A stretch of DNA of 7,275 nucleotides from Bacteroides sp. (lineage in GTDB: Bacteria; Bacteroidota; Bacteroidia; Bacteroidales; Bacteroidaceae). The stretch spans positions 1 through 7,275 of the forward strand of contig JAJPZL010000274.1 in NCBI GenBank assembly GCA_021204375.1, written 5' to 3'. Both the position numbers and the translations under genes were made by a program. This document shows, piece after piece, positions 1 through 7,259 of the stretch (within the stretch, counting starts at the first letter, position 1; each line of letters starts with the position of its first letter). The notes beneath the pieces are model-generated. The model saw only the letters and a list, made by a program, of their open reading frames with translations, was not told the origin of the DNA and did not search any database.

Positions 1-34
1 GTTTTAAACACTCCCCTAAAATTTAGAAAACGTT

Positions 35-622
35 ATGATAGAATACATAAAAGGTGGGGTAGCCGAATTAAGCCCGGCTACCGCAGTAATAGATTGCAAC
101 GGATTAGGCTACTTAGTAAACATTTCTCTGAACACCTATTCTGCGATCCAGAACAAAAGCAGCTGCAAACTTTATATTTACGAAGCGATCCGGGAAGATG
201 CTTACATACTCTATGGGTTTGCCGATAAACAGGAGCGGGAGATTTTCCTGCAACTGATCTCTGTTTCGGGCATCGGAGGAAATACGGCAAGGATGATACT
301 CTCCGCACTCTCTCCTTCGGAACTAATTAATGTGATCGGTTCGGAGAACGCTAATCTCCTGAAAACGGTGAAAGGGATCGGCCTGAAAACGGCACAGCGT
401 ATTATTGTAGAGTTAAAAGATAAAATTAAATTGGCCGGAGCAGCGGGTGATCTCTCTGCACTGCCTGTAGCAGGTACCACCGTACATGAAGAGGTGGTAT
501 CAGCGCTGACTATGCTTGGTTTTGCCAGTGCCCCTTCCCAGAAGGTAGTAGCGGCTATCCTGAAAGCAGATCCGGGAATCAGTGTAGAACAGGTGATCAA
601 ACTGGCCCTGAAAAGATTATAA
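35..622 (+). CDS. ruvA: Holliday junction branch migration complex subunit RuvA
   Basis: RuvA binds four-way Holliday junctions as a tetramer and loads the RuvB helicase motor onto the DNA arms during recombination and repair in the cytoplasm. The 195-residue product has the family's usual length and three-domain layout: an N-terminal OB-fold (about residues 1-63), a middle domain with two helix-hairpin-helix motifs (SGIG at 78-81 within [16 protein letters not shown], and KGIG at 113-116 within [12 protein letters not shown]), and a small C-terminal RuvB-binding domain (about 148-195). The start is fixed: an in-frame TAA lies at 17-19 and there is no other upstream ATG. No clear Shine-Dalgarno precedes it, which is normal for Bacteroidetes. 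It is the only gene on the plus strand, is convergent with potD, and is followed by a hairpin terminator. No stop, frameshift or odd key residue is visible, unlike most of its neighbours. Confidence 0.97.
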   Translation: MIEYIKGGVAELSPATAVIDCNGLGYLVNISLNTYSAIQNKSSCKLYIYEAIREDAYILYGFADKQEREIFLQLISVSGIGGNTARMILSALSPSELINVIGSENANLLKTVKGIGLKTAQRIIVELKDKIKLAGAAGDLSALPVAGTTVHEEVVSALTMLGFASAPSQKVVAAILKADPGISVEQVIKLALKRL

Positions 623-645
623 ACTCTTACCCATCCATTAAAAAG

Positions 646-677
646 AAAGCGCCGGCTCCGGAAGGATCAGGCGCTTT
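646..677. terminator. Bidirectional intrinsic terminator between ruvA and potD
   Basis: An 8-bp perfect stem, AAAGCGCC (646-653) pairing with GGCGCTTT (670-677), encloses a 16-nt loop that can form a small inner TCC/GGA hairpin over GGAA. Reading plus, it is followed by TCTACTATTT. Reading minus, it is followed by the better T-tract CTTTTT. It sits 23 nt after the ruvA stop and 4 nt beyond the potD stop, so it can end transcription from both convergent units. Confidence 0.85.
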
Positions 678-681
678 TCTA

Positions 682-2013
682 CTATTTACGGCGTCTTCTG
701 CGCCTGCGGAACTGTTTATTCCGTTTATACTTTTCATACCGTTTCCGGATGATCCAGAAACTCATAGCAAACACCACAACAAAAATGAGAATAGTGATAC
801 CTACTCCCAGGTTATCACCTTTGATGTGCGACCAGATCTCAAGCACCTGCTCCGTTTTATCTCCGAAATCCCGGATAATAGCACAACGTTGTACTACACT
901 ATAGTCGGGATATTGTACTTTATCTACCGGAACCCCTTTCGCACCTTCGCCGAAGAAATAGCTAAAGTCCGAAACATAATCCAGCTCTTCATCTATTTTC
1001 TCTTCCAGGATTTCCGGGGTAGCCACAGCACTTACATAACCGATCTCATCCATGTTGCGAAGGGCTATATCCGACCGGCACATAAAGTTGATAAAGTAGC
1101 TGGCAGCTTTTACATTTTTAGCATATTTAGGAATCATCCATCCGTCAAACCAGAGATTACTTCCTTCCACAGGAATCACATAATCAAGAGCTACTCCTAC
1201 CGCTTCCGCCTCTTCAATGGCCCACACAGCATCTCCGCTCCAGGTCATATTGATCCAGACTTTCCCTTTGGTCATGATCTCTTTACCAAAATCGGCCTCC
1301 CACCCTGTAATATTGGGTTTAAGCTCTTTCAGGTATTTTTCCACCAGCTCCATGGCTTCCGGAGAACTATCGTTCATCAGATCTTCCACGGTTACACGTC
1401 CCGCAGTCAGATCGTCGCGGCGGGCATAGATCAGAGCCGTCCCATAGGTATCCCGGTAACTCTCTTTCATCAGGATACGCCCCGCATACTTAGGGCCCCA
1501 CAAACAATACCAGCTGGAAGCATCCTCTTCACTGACATGGGCAGTATTATATAAAATACCCGCAGTACCCCACATATAACATACCGCATAATCACTGGCC
1601 GGTCTTCCACCGGGTTGGGTCAGCTTATCCATCTACTCCTTAAAAAAAGGAGAGATATTATGAATATAGTTGGGAGAATCAGGAAATACAGTATCAATAG
1701 GAAGCAACAGCTCTTTTTTCAGCATTCGCTCAATGATATATTCCGAAGGGCACACCACATCGTAATCCTCCTTACCCTTCTCAATCTTGATAAGCATGAT
1801 CTCATTGATATCAAAGGTCTGATAGACGATTCAGATCTCTTCTCCGGTCTGCTCCCTGTAATACTCCTGAAACTCTTCCAGTACCCCATCGTCAATATAG
1901 TCGGCCCAGTTATAGATCTTGAGCACCTGCTGGCGGGAGTATTTATTGTAACAACTGCTTAATAACAGAAAGGTCAGTGCAAGAAAAACAATATAGTATC
2001 CTTTATATCTCAT
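682..2013 (-). pseudogene. potD: Spermidine/putrescine-binding lipoprotein PotD, interrupted by two in-frame stops
   Basis: PotD captures polyamines outside the inner membrane and delivers them to the PotBC permease. The frame is 443 codons, normal for the Bacteroidetes form. It starts with a lipoprotein signal (hydrophobic stretch, then LLSSC with the lipid-acceptor Cys at 21) and continues with the hallmark LKIYNWADYI. Two stops lie in the same frame: TGA at 1831-1833 (codon 61, within EEI*IVYQTFDINEI) and TAG at 1633-1635 (codon 127, within FFKE*MDKLTQPG). Homology continues unbroken across both, for example YMWGTAGILYN, ESYRDTYG, WEADFGKE and WSGDAVWA. Expected residues are about R (CGA) and Q (CAG), each one C-to-T change away. 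The open pieces are codons 1-60, 62-126 and 128-443. The last piece has an ATG directly after the TAG but would lack a signal peptide. The C terminus adds a transmembrane helix (about 404-422) and a basic tail ending in seven arginines and a lysine, unlike classical soluble PotD. It is the last gene of the operon, 5 nt after potC. Confidence 0.9.
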
Positions 2014-2018
2014 ACTTT

Positions 2019-2813
2019 TCAGGGCTCTTTATCAATTTTAGATGACCGGTGGTTAATAACAAGCAGAAGGGCCAGTACCGTTACAAAGATAATGGTAGAT
2101 AGCGGACGTAACTCGGGAGTAAGCCTCCCCTTACGGGTATCTGCATAGATATAGGTAGAGAGGGTTTCAAGCCCTTCGTTACCAATGGTAAAGATAGTGA
2201 CTGCAAAATCATTAATCGACAAAGTAACAGCCAGAATAAATCCGCTGATCATACCGGGACGGATCTCCGGAAGAATGATCTTACGCAGTGCCTGGAAAAG
2301 AGTAGCACCCAGATCGAGGGCAGCCTCGTAAATATTGGGATTCATCTGCTTTAGACGGGGAAGTACACTCAATACCACATACGGAGTACAAAAAGTAATA
2401 TGCGCCAGCACCACAGTGGTATACCCCTGCGAAATACCCAGAGAAACAAAGAGCAGGAAAAGCGAAATACCTGTAATAATATCACCGTTAAGAATAGGAA
2501 TGCTATTGACAAAATTAATAGCTTTGCGTGAGCGGTTCCTCAGATTAAAGATGCCGATCGCCGTTATACTACCCAGGATAGTAGATACCGTAGCTGCAAT
2601 AAGCGCTATGGAAATAGTATTAAGCAGCGCATTGATCAGCGAATGGTGTGTACCACCGGAGAAGAGAGACGAATAGAGCTTCAGGGAGAAACCTGTCCAG
2701 TTGCCCAGTACCCTGGCTTCCGTAAAAGAGAAGATGATAATGATCAGAATAGGTGAATAGAGCAACAGCAAAAACACCCACAGATAGGTCTGCGCCAAAA
2801 CTTTCTTTACCAT
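2019..2813 (-). CDS. potC: Spermidine/putrescine ABC transporter permease PotC
   Basis: PotC is the second membrane permease of the polyamine importer and pairs with PotB in the inner membrane. The 264-residue frame is complete and of normal length. An N-terminal membrane helix (about 11-30) opens a typical six-helix binding-protein-dependent permease. The EAA loop that docks on the PotA ATPase is at 163-183 (EAALDLGA, then QALRKIILPEI). Four conserved sites look altered, each by a possible C-to-T or G-to-A change: Leu172 where GATP is expected, Asn201 where the SxDD motif is expected, Thr226 and Arg230. The gene is therefore open, but its function is in doubt if those bases are real. The start ATG overlaps the end of potB by 7 nt and has a strong AAGGAGG upstream. 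The stop precedes potD by 5 nt. Confidence 0.93.
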   Translation of the reverse strand: MVKKVLAQTYLWVFLLLLYSPILIIIIFSFTEARVLGNWTGFSLKLYSSLFSGGTHHSLINALLNTISIALIAATVSTILGSITAIGIFNLRNRSRKAINFVNSIPILNGDIITGISLFLLFVSLGISQGYTTVVLAHITFCTPYVVLSVLPRLKQMNPNIYEAALDLGATLFQALRKIILPEIRPGMISGFILAVTLSINDFAVTIFTIGNEGLETLSTYIYADTRKGRLTPELRPLSTIIFVTVLALLLVINHRSSKIDKEP

Positions 2814-3598
2814 AAACCACCTCCTTCGTTACTATTCTTTTCATCATCGTTAAAGAGCATCGTAGCACCAATAAGCAGCAACATAATAAGCGAAAGAGCC
2901 GCTCCGTAATTCTACATACTGTTATTGATATTCTCCTGGATAGTAGTACCGAAAAGTTTGATATTATTCAGGGTAAGAAGTTCTGCAATAGCGAAGGTAG
3001 AGATAGTAGGCATGAATACCATCAGGATACCACTGATCACTCCCGGCATAGAAAGCGGCAGAATAGCTTTCATAAACACCTGACGAGGATTAGCTCCCAG
3101 GTCCTGCGCTACCTCAATATAATTCCGGTCCATCTTCTGTAAAGTGTTGTAGATGGAATAGATCATAAAAGGAATAAAGTTATAGACCATCCCAAAGATC
3201 AGTGCCCCTCTCCCAGCGGCAGATCGAGAAAATCGAAGAGTGCTACTGTAGCCAGGGTACGTACTAGGATGTTGACCCACATAGGCAGTACAAAAAAGAG
3301 TAACCAGAGCCTGGGATTTATTCAGCTTACTGTTACTGAGTATCCAGGCGGCAGGGTATCCCAGCAGAATACAAAGGGCAGTGGTTATAATAGCAATACC
3401 AATGGAATAGACAAATGTATTGATAGCTTCGGGACGCGAAAAGAACTTCCCGAAATTCTCAAAAGTAAACCGTCCGGTATCATCGGTAAAAGCATATATG
3501 ACTATAAGCAGAAGAGGAAGAACAACAAAGATGGCGGAGAATATCATATAGGGTATTGTCCAGCTCTTACGGGAGGCAAGCAGGGCTTTCAACTTCAT
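2807..3598 (-). pseudogene. potB: Spermidine/putrescine ABC transporter permease PotB, with internal frame slip and premature stop
   Basis: PotB is the first membrane permease of the polyamine importer. The full frame spans 263 codons, from an ATG that overlaps the potA stop (ATGA) to a TAA inside the potC start. Residues 1-101 are typical (hydrophobic N-terminal helix about 16-37). Residues 103-130 are then nonsense, because a T6 run (plus-strand A6, 3292-3297) is one base longer than expected and a later G4 run (plus-strand C4, 3205-3208) is one base shorter. In the shifted frame the missing stretch reads LPMWVNILVRTLATVALF, then DFLDLPLGEG, as expected for the family. The normal frame resumes at GALIFGMVYN and carries the EAA-like loop (162-180). 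TAG at 2912-2914 then replaces a probable Trp (NNSM*NYGAALS) and removes the last 34 residues. The EAA loop reads EVA, which another C-to-T change could explain. Homology on both sides makes the identity secure. Whether the lesions are biological or artefactual is open. Confidence 0.9.
2820..2826 (-). promoter_or_regulatory. Strong Shine-Dalgarno for potC
   Basis: AAGGAGG lies 6 nt before the potC ATG (2813-2811) and inside the last codons of potB. It fixes the potC start. It stands out because the other starts in this window have only weak or no Shine-Dalgarno, as is usual in Bacteroidetes. It may keep potC translated independently of upstream potB translation. Confidence 0.75.
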
Positions 3599-3600
3599 AG

Positions 3601-4212
3601 CACAATCCTGATTTTATCCGGAGGAATAGTAATTCCGACACGGTCTCCGTCATCCCATACATCGTGGGTATCTACATATACATTTTCATCCCAGTCGGAA
3701 AGGACAGTCAGGTGATAATGGTCACCTTTATAGAGGATAAACTTAACTTCACCGGTAAGCGTACCGTCTTCTTCGTTATCCTGCAAAATGATCCCGTCAA
3801 AATCAACTTCCACTTTAACCACAGCTCCTGCGGGAAGCTGATGCCCGGGGAGACATTCAAAGTTAATACCCAGGAACTCTACGTGGTTCTCATCCACGAT
3901 CTTTCCTTCGAAAGTATTGTACATCCGCTCCTTCTTCATGATATGAATATCGAAGGGCTTTACAAGCAATCCTACCGTTTCACCCACCTGGAACTGATGG
4001 TAATCCTGTACCAGGAATTCATAACCGTTACAGAGGATCGTCATTTCATAATGTACCCCTTTGAAAATAGAAGATTGTACCACACCCGTCAGTTGTGCAG
4101 CCTCACTGGGAGTAAATATATAGAGATCTTCGGGACGGATCACCACATCCACCGGAGTGTTCTCCCCGAAACCTTCGTCCACACACTCAAAAACGGTATC
4201 ACAGAACTTTAC
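3601..4212 (-). repeat. Two tandem TOBE-like repeats inside potA
   Basis: PotA residues 254-345 (3937-4212) and 364-457 (3601-3882) align over their whole length. Matching anchors are [10 protein letters not shown] with [28 protein letters not shown] with [18 protein letters not shown], and [15 protein letters not shown] with [15 protein letters not shown]. They are diverged at DNA level, so this is an old protein-domain duplication and not a recent DNA repeat. TOBE domains lie at the base of PotA/MalK-type ATPases and often serve in regulation or substrate-dependent control. Confidence 0.75.
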
Positions 4213-4742
4213 CTGCTTGTCACGGATCATCACCCCGTTCAGGATATTACTTTCGCCGATAAAGTCGGCTACAAAAGAGTTAATAGGCTCGTTATAGATA
4301 TCCACCGGAGTACCGATCTGCTGGATGCGTCCCTCACTCATCACCACGATGATATCACTCAGCGTAAGGGCCTCCTCCTGATCGTGCGTTACATAGACAA
4401 ATGTGATCCCCAGGCTTTTATGCATCTCCTTAAGCTCCATCTGCATATCTTTACGCATCTTCAGATCGAGCGCTGCCAGCAGTTTATCCAAAAGAAGCAC
4501 TTCGGGCTCGTTCACAATAGCCCGGGCAATGGCTACCCGTTGCTGCTGTCCTCCGGAAAGCGAATCAACATCCCGGTATTCATAATCGGTCATACCTACC
4601 ATCTTCAAGGCAGCTTCCACCTTCTTCTTCATATCCTGCTTCGGCATCTTTTTCAGTTTGAGACCGAAAGCAATATTATCATACACATTGAGATGGGGAA
4701 AAAGAGTATATTTCTGGAAAACCGTGTTCACAGGACGTTTAT

Positions 4743-4750
4743 GGGGGGGG
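4743..4750. repeat. Homopolymer tract of eight G (C8 on the coding strand) in potA
   Basis: The minus-strand coding sequence reads ACA, eight C, ATAAACGT. Seven C would encode TQTPPHKRPV, the normal PotA sequence. Eight give a stop at codon 78. The single extra base is the only reason the two potA halves lie in different frames. Confidence 0.9.
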
Positions 4751-4992
4751 TGTCTGGGTGATCTCCTGACCATTTATCCTGATCTCTCCTTTCGAAGCAC
4801 TCTGAAAACCGGCTATCAGTCTCAGCAGGGTGGTCTTACCACATCCGGAATGGCCTAGGATGGTCACAAACTCCCCCTTCTTTACATTCAGGGAAACGTC
4901 ATCCAACGCCGTTTTATCTCCAAAAAATTTGGATACATTATTGACCTCTATAATGTAATTCTTCTCTTGCATACTTTCCGAAATTTGGGCCA

Positions 4993-5024
4993 CAAAGTTA
5001 AACATTTCCCAACCTTTGTACAAC
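4993..5024 (-). promoter_or_regulatory. Bacteroidetes-type promoter for potABCD
   Basis: On the minus strand, TAACTTTG (4993-5000) fits the Bacteroides -7 consensus TAnnTTTG exactly. GTTG (5021-5024) matches the -33 TTTG element in three of four bases, with a 20-bp spacer. Transcription would start near 4986, leaving a leader of roughly 14 nt before the potA ATG at 4972. This suggests potABCD can be expressed independently of the upstream GH89 gene. The call rests on consensus matching only. Confidence 0.6.
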
Positions 5025-5051
5025 GAAAAACCCGTAAGAATGTTTCCCCGG

Positions 5052-5063
5052 AATAAATTTATT
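5052..5063. promoter_or_regulatory. 12-bp AT palindrome upstream of the potA promoter
   Basis: AATAAATTTATT is a perfect inverted repeat 28 bp upstream of the -33 element, in the 118-bp gap between the GH89 gene and potA. It might be an operator half-site cluster or simply AT-rich spacer. It is too short and too AT-rich for a confident hairpin or terminator, and no other terminator is seen in this gap. Confidence 0.2.
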
Positions 5064-5090
5064 TTCAGGAATGAAACAGGTCCCCGTAAT

Positions 5091-7259
5091 TCAATCCTCA
5101 GCAGGACGAAGGAATAAATGTTCAAAGACCTCCTTAGCTACCGGTACTACCTCTTCCTGACGCGGGAAAGGAGGATAGAATTTCTTTTCCCGCATCCACA
5201 CCTCTTCCATAGCATAGTAATCGATCGGTCCCGGTTTACCTCCCGGGAGGCGGGCAGGGAGCACGTTAAAATAACGGTCCCAACGGGGATAATAGTAATC
5301 TTTAAGCATACCGTTCCACTCTTTATGCCCATAATCGCGGAGTCCGGCTTCATTGGCAGCCCGACGATCACCTCAGGTAGTAAGAATAGTACGGGCATTC
5401 CATTCATAAAGTTCCCGTTCGCGAATGGTATTTCCTTTACGGACCGCTCTCCTTAGCCAGCCTCCTACCATAAATTCGCGACGGGTGCCCAGAAGCTTGT
5501 TCTGGCAAAGCAATGCATCCAGAAAACGGGAAGAATAGTGCCGGAATCCGGTTTTATCCCCTTTCCAGTAGGCAGTAATGGCCGCTTCATAGAGTTTTCT
5601 TCCTTCTTCTGCCACAGCCTGCCGCAAAATATCGACCAGATCATACTCAAAATTATTGTTCCCTGCAAACTCATCAGCCAGTGCTATCATAATACTCGTA
5701 GCCTCGATCACTTGGTCCGGATCGTAATAACGCCTCATCTGGCTCCAGCTCGATACTCCATACACATACTCACCCGGACGGGAACAGAAAACAGATTCCG
5801 TCGTTCCCTGTTGTTGCGAAGATGGAGGACAGGCATAGATCGAATTACTGAGCAACTTCCATACTTTTTCCAGAGCAGCATTCTGAGTACCGTAACGAGC
5901 TTTTATATAAGTTTCCAGCCACTCCTCTTTACTGAATATATTCCGCCAGGGAAGTTCCAGAAAGAGTTCGTACATAACGGGGTTGTTCTCAATCCCTTCG
6001 TAAGTAAGCCCGATCCCTTTCATCTTTTCTCCGGCACTGGAACGAAGTGCCACATAGTAATCATTGATAATATGATCCATTTTACCATGAAGCCCCACAT
6101 TGCCTCCAAAATTAAGCTTCATACAGTACACCCAATCATGCTGCCCGAATCCCGTTTCAGCAGAATAGTACGAAGAGTTGCTCCAGCGGGGTTGCGTTTC
6201 GCAATAAAGATCAAGGATCATCACATCCCCGGCAGGCAGATGCCTGATCATACCTTCCAGGGGATTGTCCTGCGAAGCACGTATTACCCAGGTAGCCTGC
6301 GGATTCGCATTCTTAATAGTACGCAGAACAGCCTCTCCTGCCGCCTGGAAACCAAAACCACTGAAACGGTTATCGTGGCGAAGAAGATCTATGAAATAAA
6401 AATCAGCTTTCCCGTAAAGGATCTCCTGCTCCTTATAATATATTTCGGCGATCTCTTTAAACTTCGGATCGGTAGGATCCATAAAAACAGGACGTTTATA
6501 TCCGGCCCATTTCTGCAAAGTATAGGTTCTCACCTCATACTTGGGCACCTGCTCCGAAGGTACCATCCCGGTAAAGCCGGGTAGCACCGGCTTCATCCCA
6601 TATTCGCGCATCCGCTGCAGAATATTCTGTTGCAAAGCAGATTGCATAGCGTGCCAGCTATCGGGAAGAGGCCCTCCCCAACTACGCATATCCCCACTCA
6701 GGAACCAGGGCAGGTAACAAGGCCCGGTTATAAAAGCATCCACTTCCTCCCGGGAGTAACCCAGCTTTAACAAGGTTCTTTTCCATACAGTTTCGGCGCC
6801 GGTAAGAGCCAGTGGCATATTAATACCGTGCAGAGCCATCCAGTCGATCTCACGCTGCCATCGCTCCCAGCTCCAGAATACAGTAGAATAAGCATAAGCC
6901 GGATAATCAAAATTATAACGGTATTCAACAGAGGGCGTGCGACGCTCTTTTACCCGTACCGGAGGAAGTGAGCTCGGAAGGTGAGCCCGCATGGAGTTCC
7001 AGCAGAGGTGAATATTGGCATAATACTTCAGGTACCAGTTAATTCCGGTAGCAATATTTACATAATTATTCCCCCGAACCACCACCTTTGTACCCGCCTA
7101 GTCCAGTTTAAAGAAGTACTCTTCTTCCTCCACCAGTTCAATAATAAATTTCTCGGATGCATCTTTGTCAATACGTTCCAGCAGGTCTGTTATGGGGTTA
7201 GTCAAACCAAACGGGTAAACCGAAACATATAATAAAAGTGCTATTATAGTTTTCTTCAT
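5091..7259 (-). pseudogene. Secreted GH89 alpha-N-acetylglucosaminidase-family protein, interrupted by two in-frame stops
   Basis: GH89 enzymes (NAGLU family) remove terminal alpha-linked N-acetylglucosamine from host glycans. The full frame is 722 codons, the usual family length. It begins MKKTIIALLLYVSVYPFGL, a Sec-type signal peptide, so the protein is exported. Domains in order are an N-terminal alpha/beta domain (about 30-100), a TIM barrel (about 115-450) and a helical C-terminal domain. Family signatures include ERWQREIDWMALHGINMPLA (132-151), GWGGPLP-like SWGGPLP, NFGGN (383-387) and YEGIENNP, whose Glu421 matches the retaining nucleophile. The first stop, TAG at 7098-7100 (codon 54, FFKLD*AGTKVVVRGNN), replaces a probable Gln. 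The second, TGA at 5373-5375 (codon 629, ARTILTT*GDRR), replaces the conserved Trp of LTLWG. Homology runs on to 5091 (DYYYPRWDRYF). The usual DPFHEGG loop with the acid/base Glu reads DLLRHDN (291-297), and the following QGW/QAW motif reads RAS, so activity is doubtful even if the stops are errors. The next gene downstream is potA, 118 nt away. Confidence 0.88.

Larger units (their letters stand above)
3595..4972 (-). pseudogene. potA: Spermidine/putrescine ABC transporter ATPase PotA, frameshifted at a C8 tract
   Basis: PotA is the cytoplasmic ATPase that powers polyamine uptake. With one base removed from the C8 tract (plus-strand 4743-4750) the frame runs 458 codons. As read, it stops after residue 77. 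Visible parts are the Walker A GHSGCGKT (40-47, His where Pro is commoner), the Q-loop FQKY (Gln86), LSGGQ signature (138-142), Walker B (LLLDKL, Asp162) and the H-loop His196. The Walker B catalytic Glu is Lys163, and the following Pro is Leu164. The conserved YALFPH reads YTLFPH (Thr89). Each of these three is one G-to-A or C-to-T change from the expected codon. The C-terminal part is unusually long, with two tandem ~90-residue TOBE-like repeats (about 254-345 and 364-457). The ATG at 4972 is chosen because the family-like sequence begins there, about 14 nt after the predicted transcription start. In-frame codons further upstream overlap the promoter. It is the first gene of the operon, and its TGA overlaps the potB ATG. 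Confidence 0.92.

Noticed and set aside
826..1554. Plus-strand open frame (242 codons) opposite potD
   Set aside because: Antisense shadow. The minus-strand frame has strong PotD homology throughout.
1831..1833. TGA in potD as a selenocysteine codon
   Set aside because: The site aligns with a basic residue in PotD, not a cysteine or redox site, and I see no SECIS-like hairpin just downstream.
3664..4761. Long plus-strand open frame (365 codons) opposite potA
   Set aside because: It is the antisense shadow of a real gene with all the ABC-ATPase motifs. Its product shows no recognisable domain and there is no promoter or ribosome binding site for it.
5025..5090. Terminator between the GH89 gene and potA
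   Set aside because: Only a 12-bp AT palindrome is present, with no GC-rich stem followed by a T-run, so readthrough into potA cannot be excluded.
4973..5125. Longer N terminus for PotA starting at 5125
   Set aside because: The extra 51 residues overlap the end of the GH89 gene and the predicted promoter and do not resemble PotA. Family-like sequence begins at the ATG at 4972.
5538..6584. Long plus-strand open frame (348 codons) opposite the GH89 gene
   Set aside because: Antisense shadow of a well-supported GH89 frame. The composition is unlike a real protein of the window and no motif is recognisable.
1633..7100. Alternative genetic code with TAG or TGA read as an amino acid
   Set aside because: TAG falls at probable Gln, Gln and Trp sites and TGA at Arg-like and Trp sites, so no single reassignment fits. 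TGA and TAG also end potA, potC, potD and the GH89 gene at proper places, and recoding would not explain the frameshifts.
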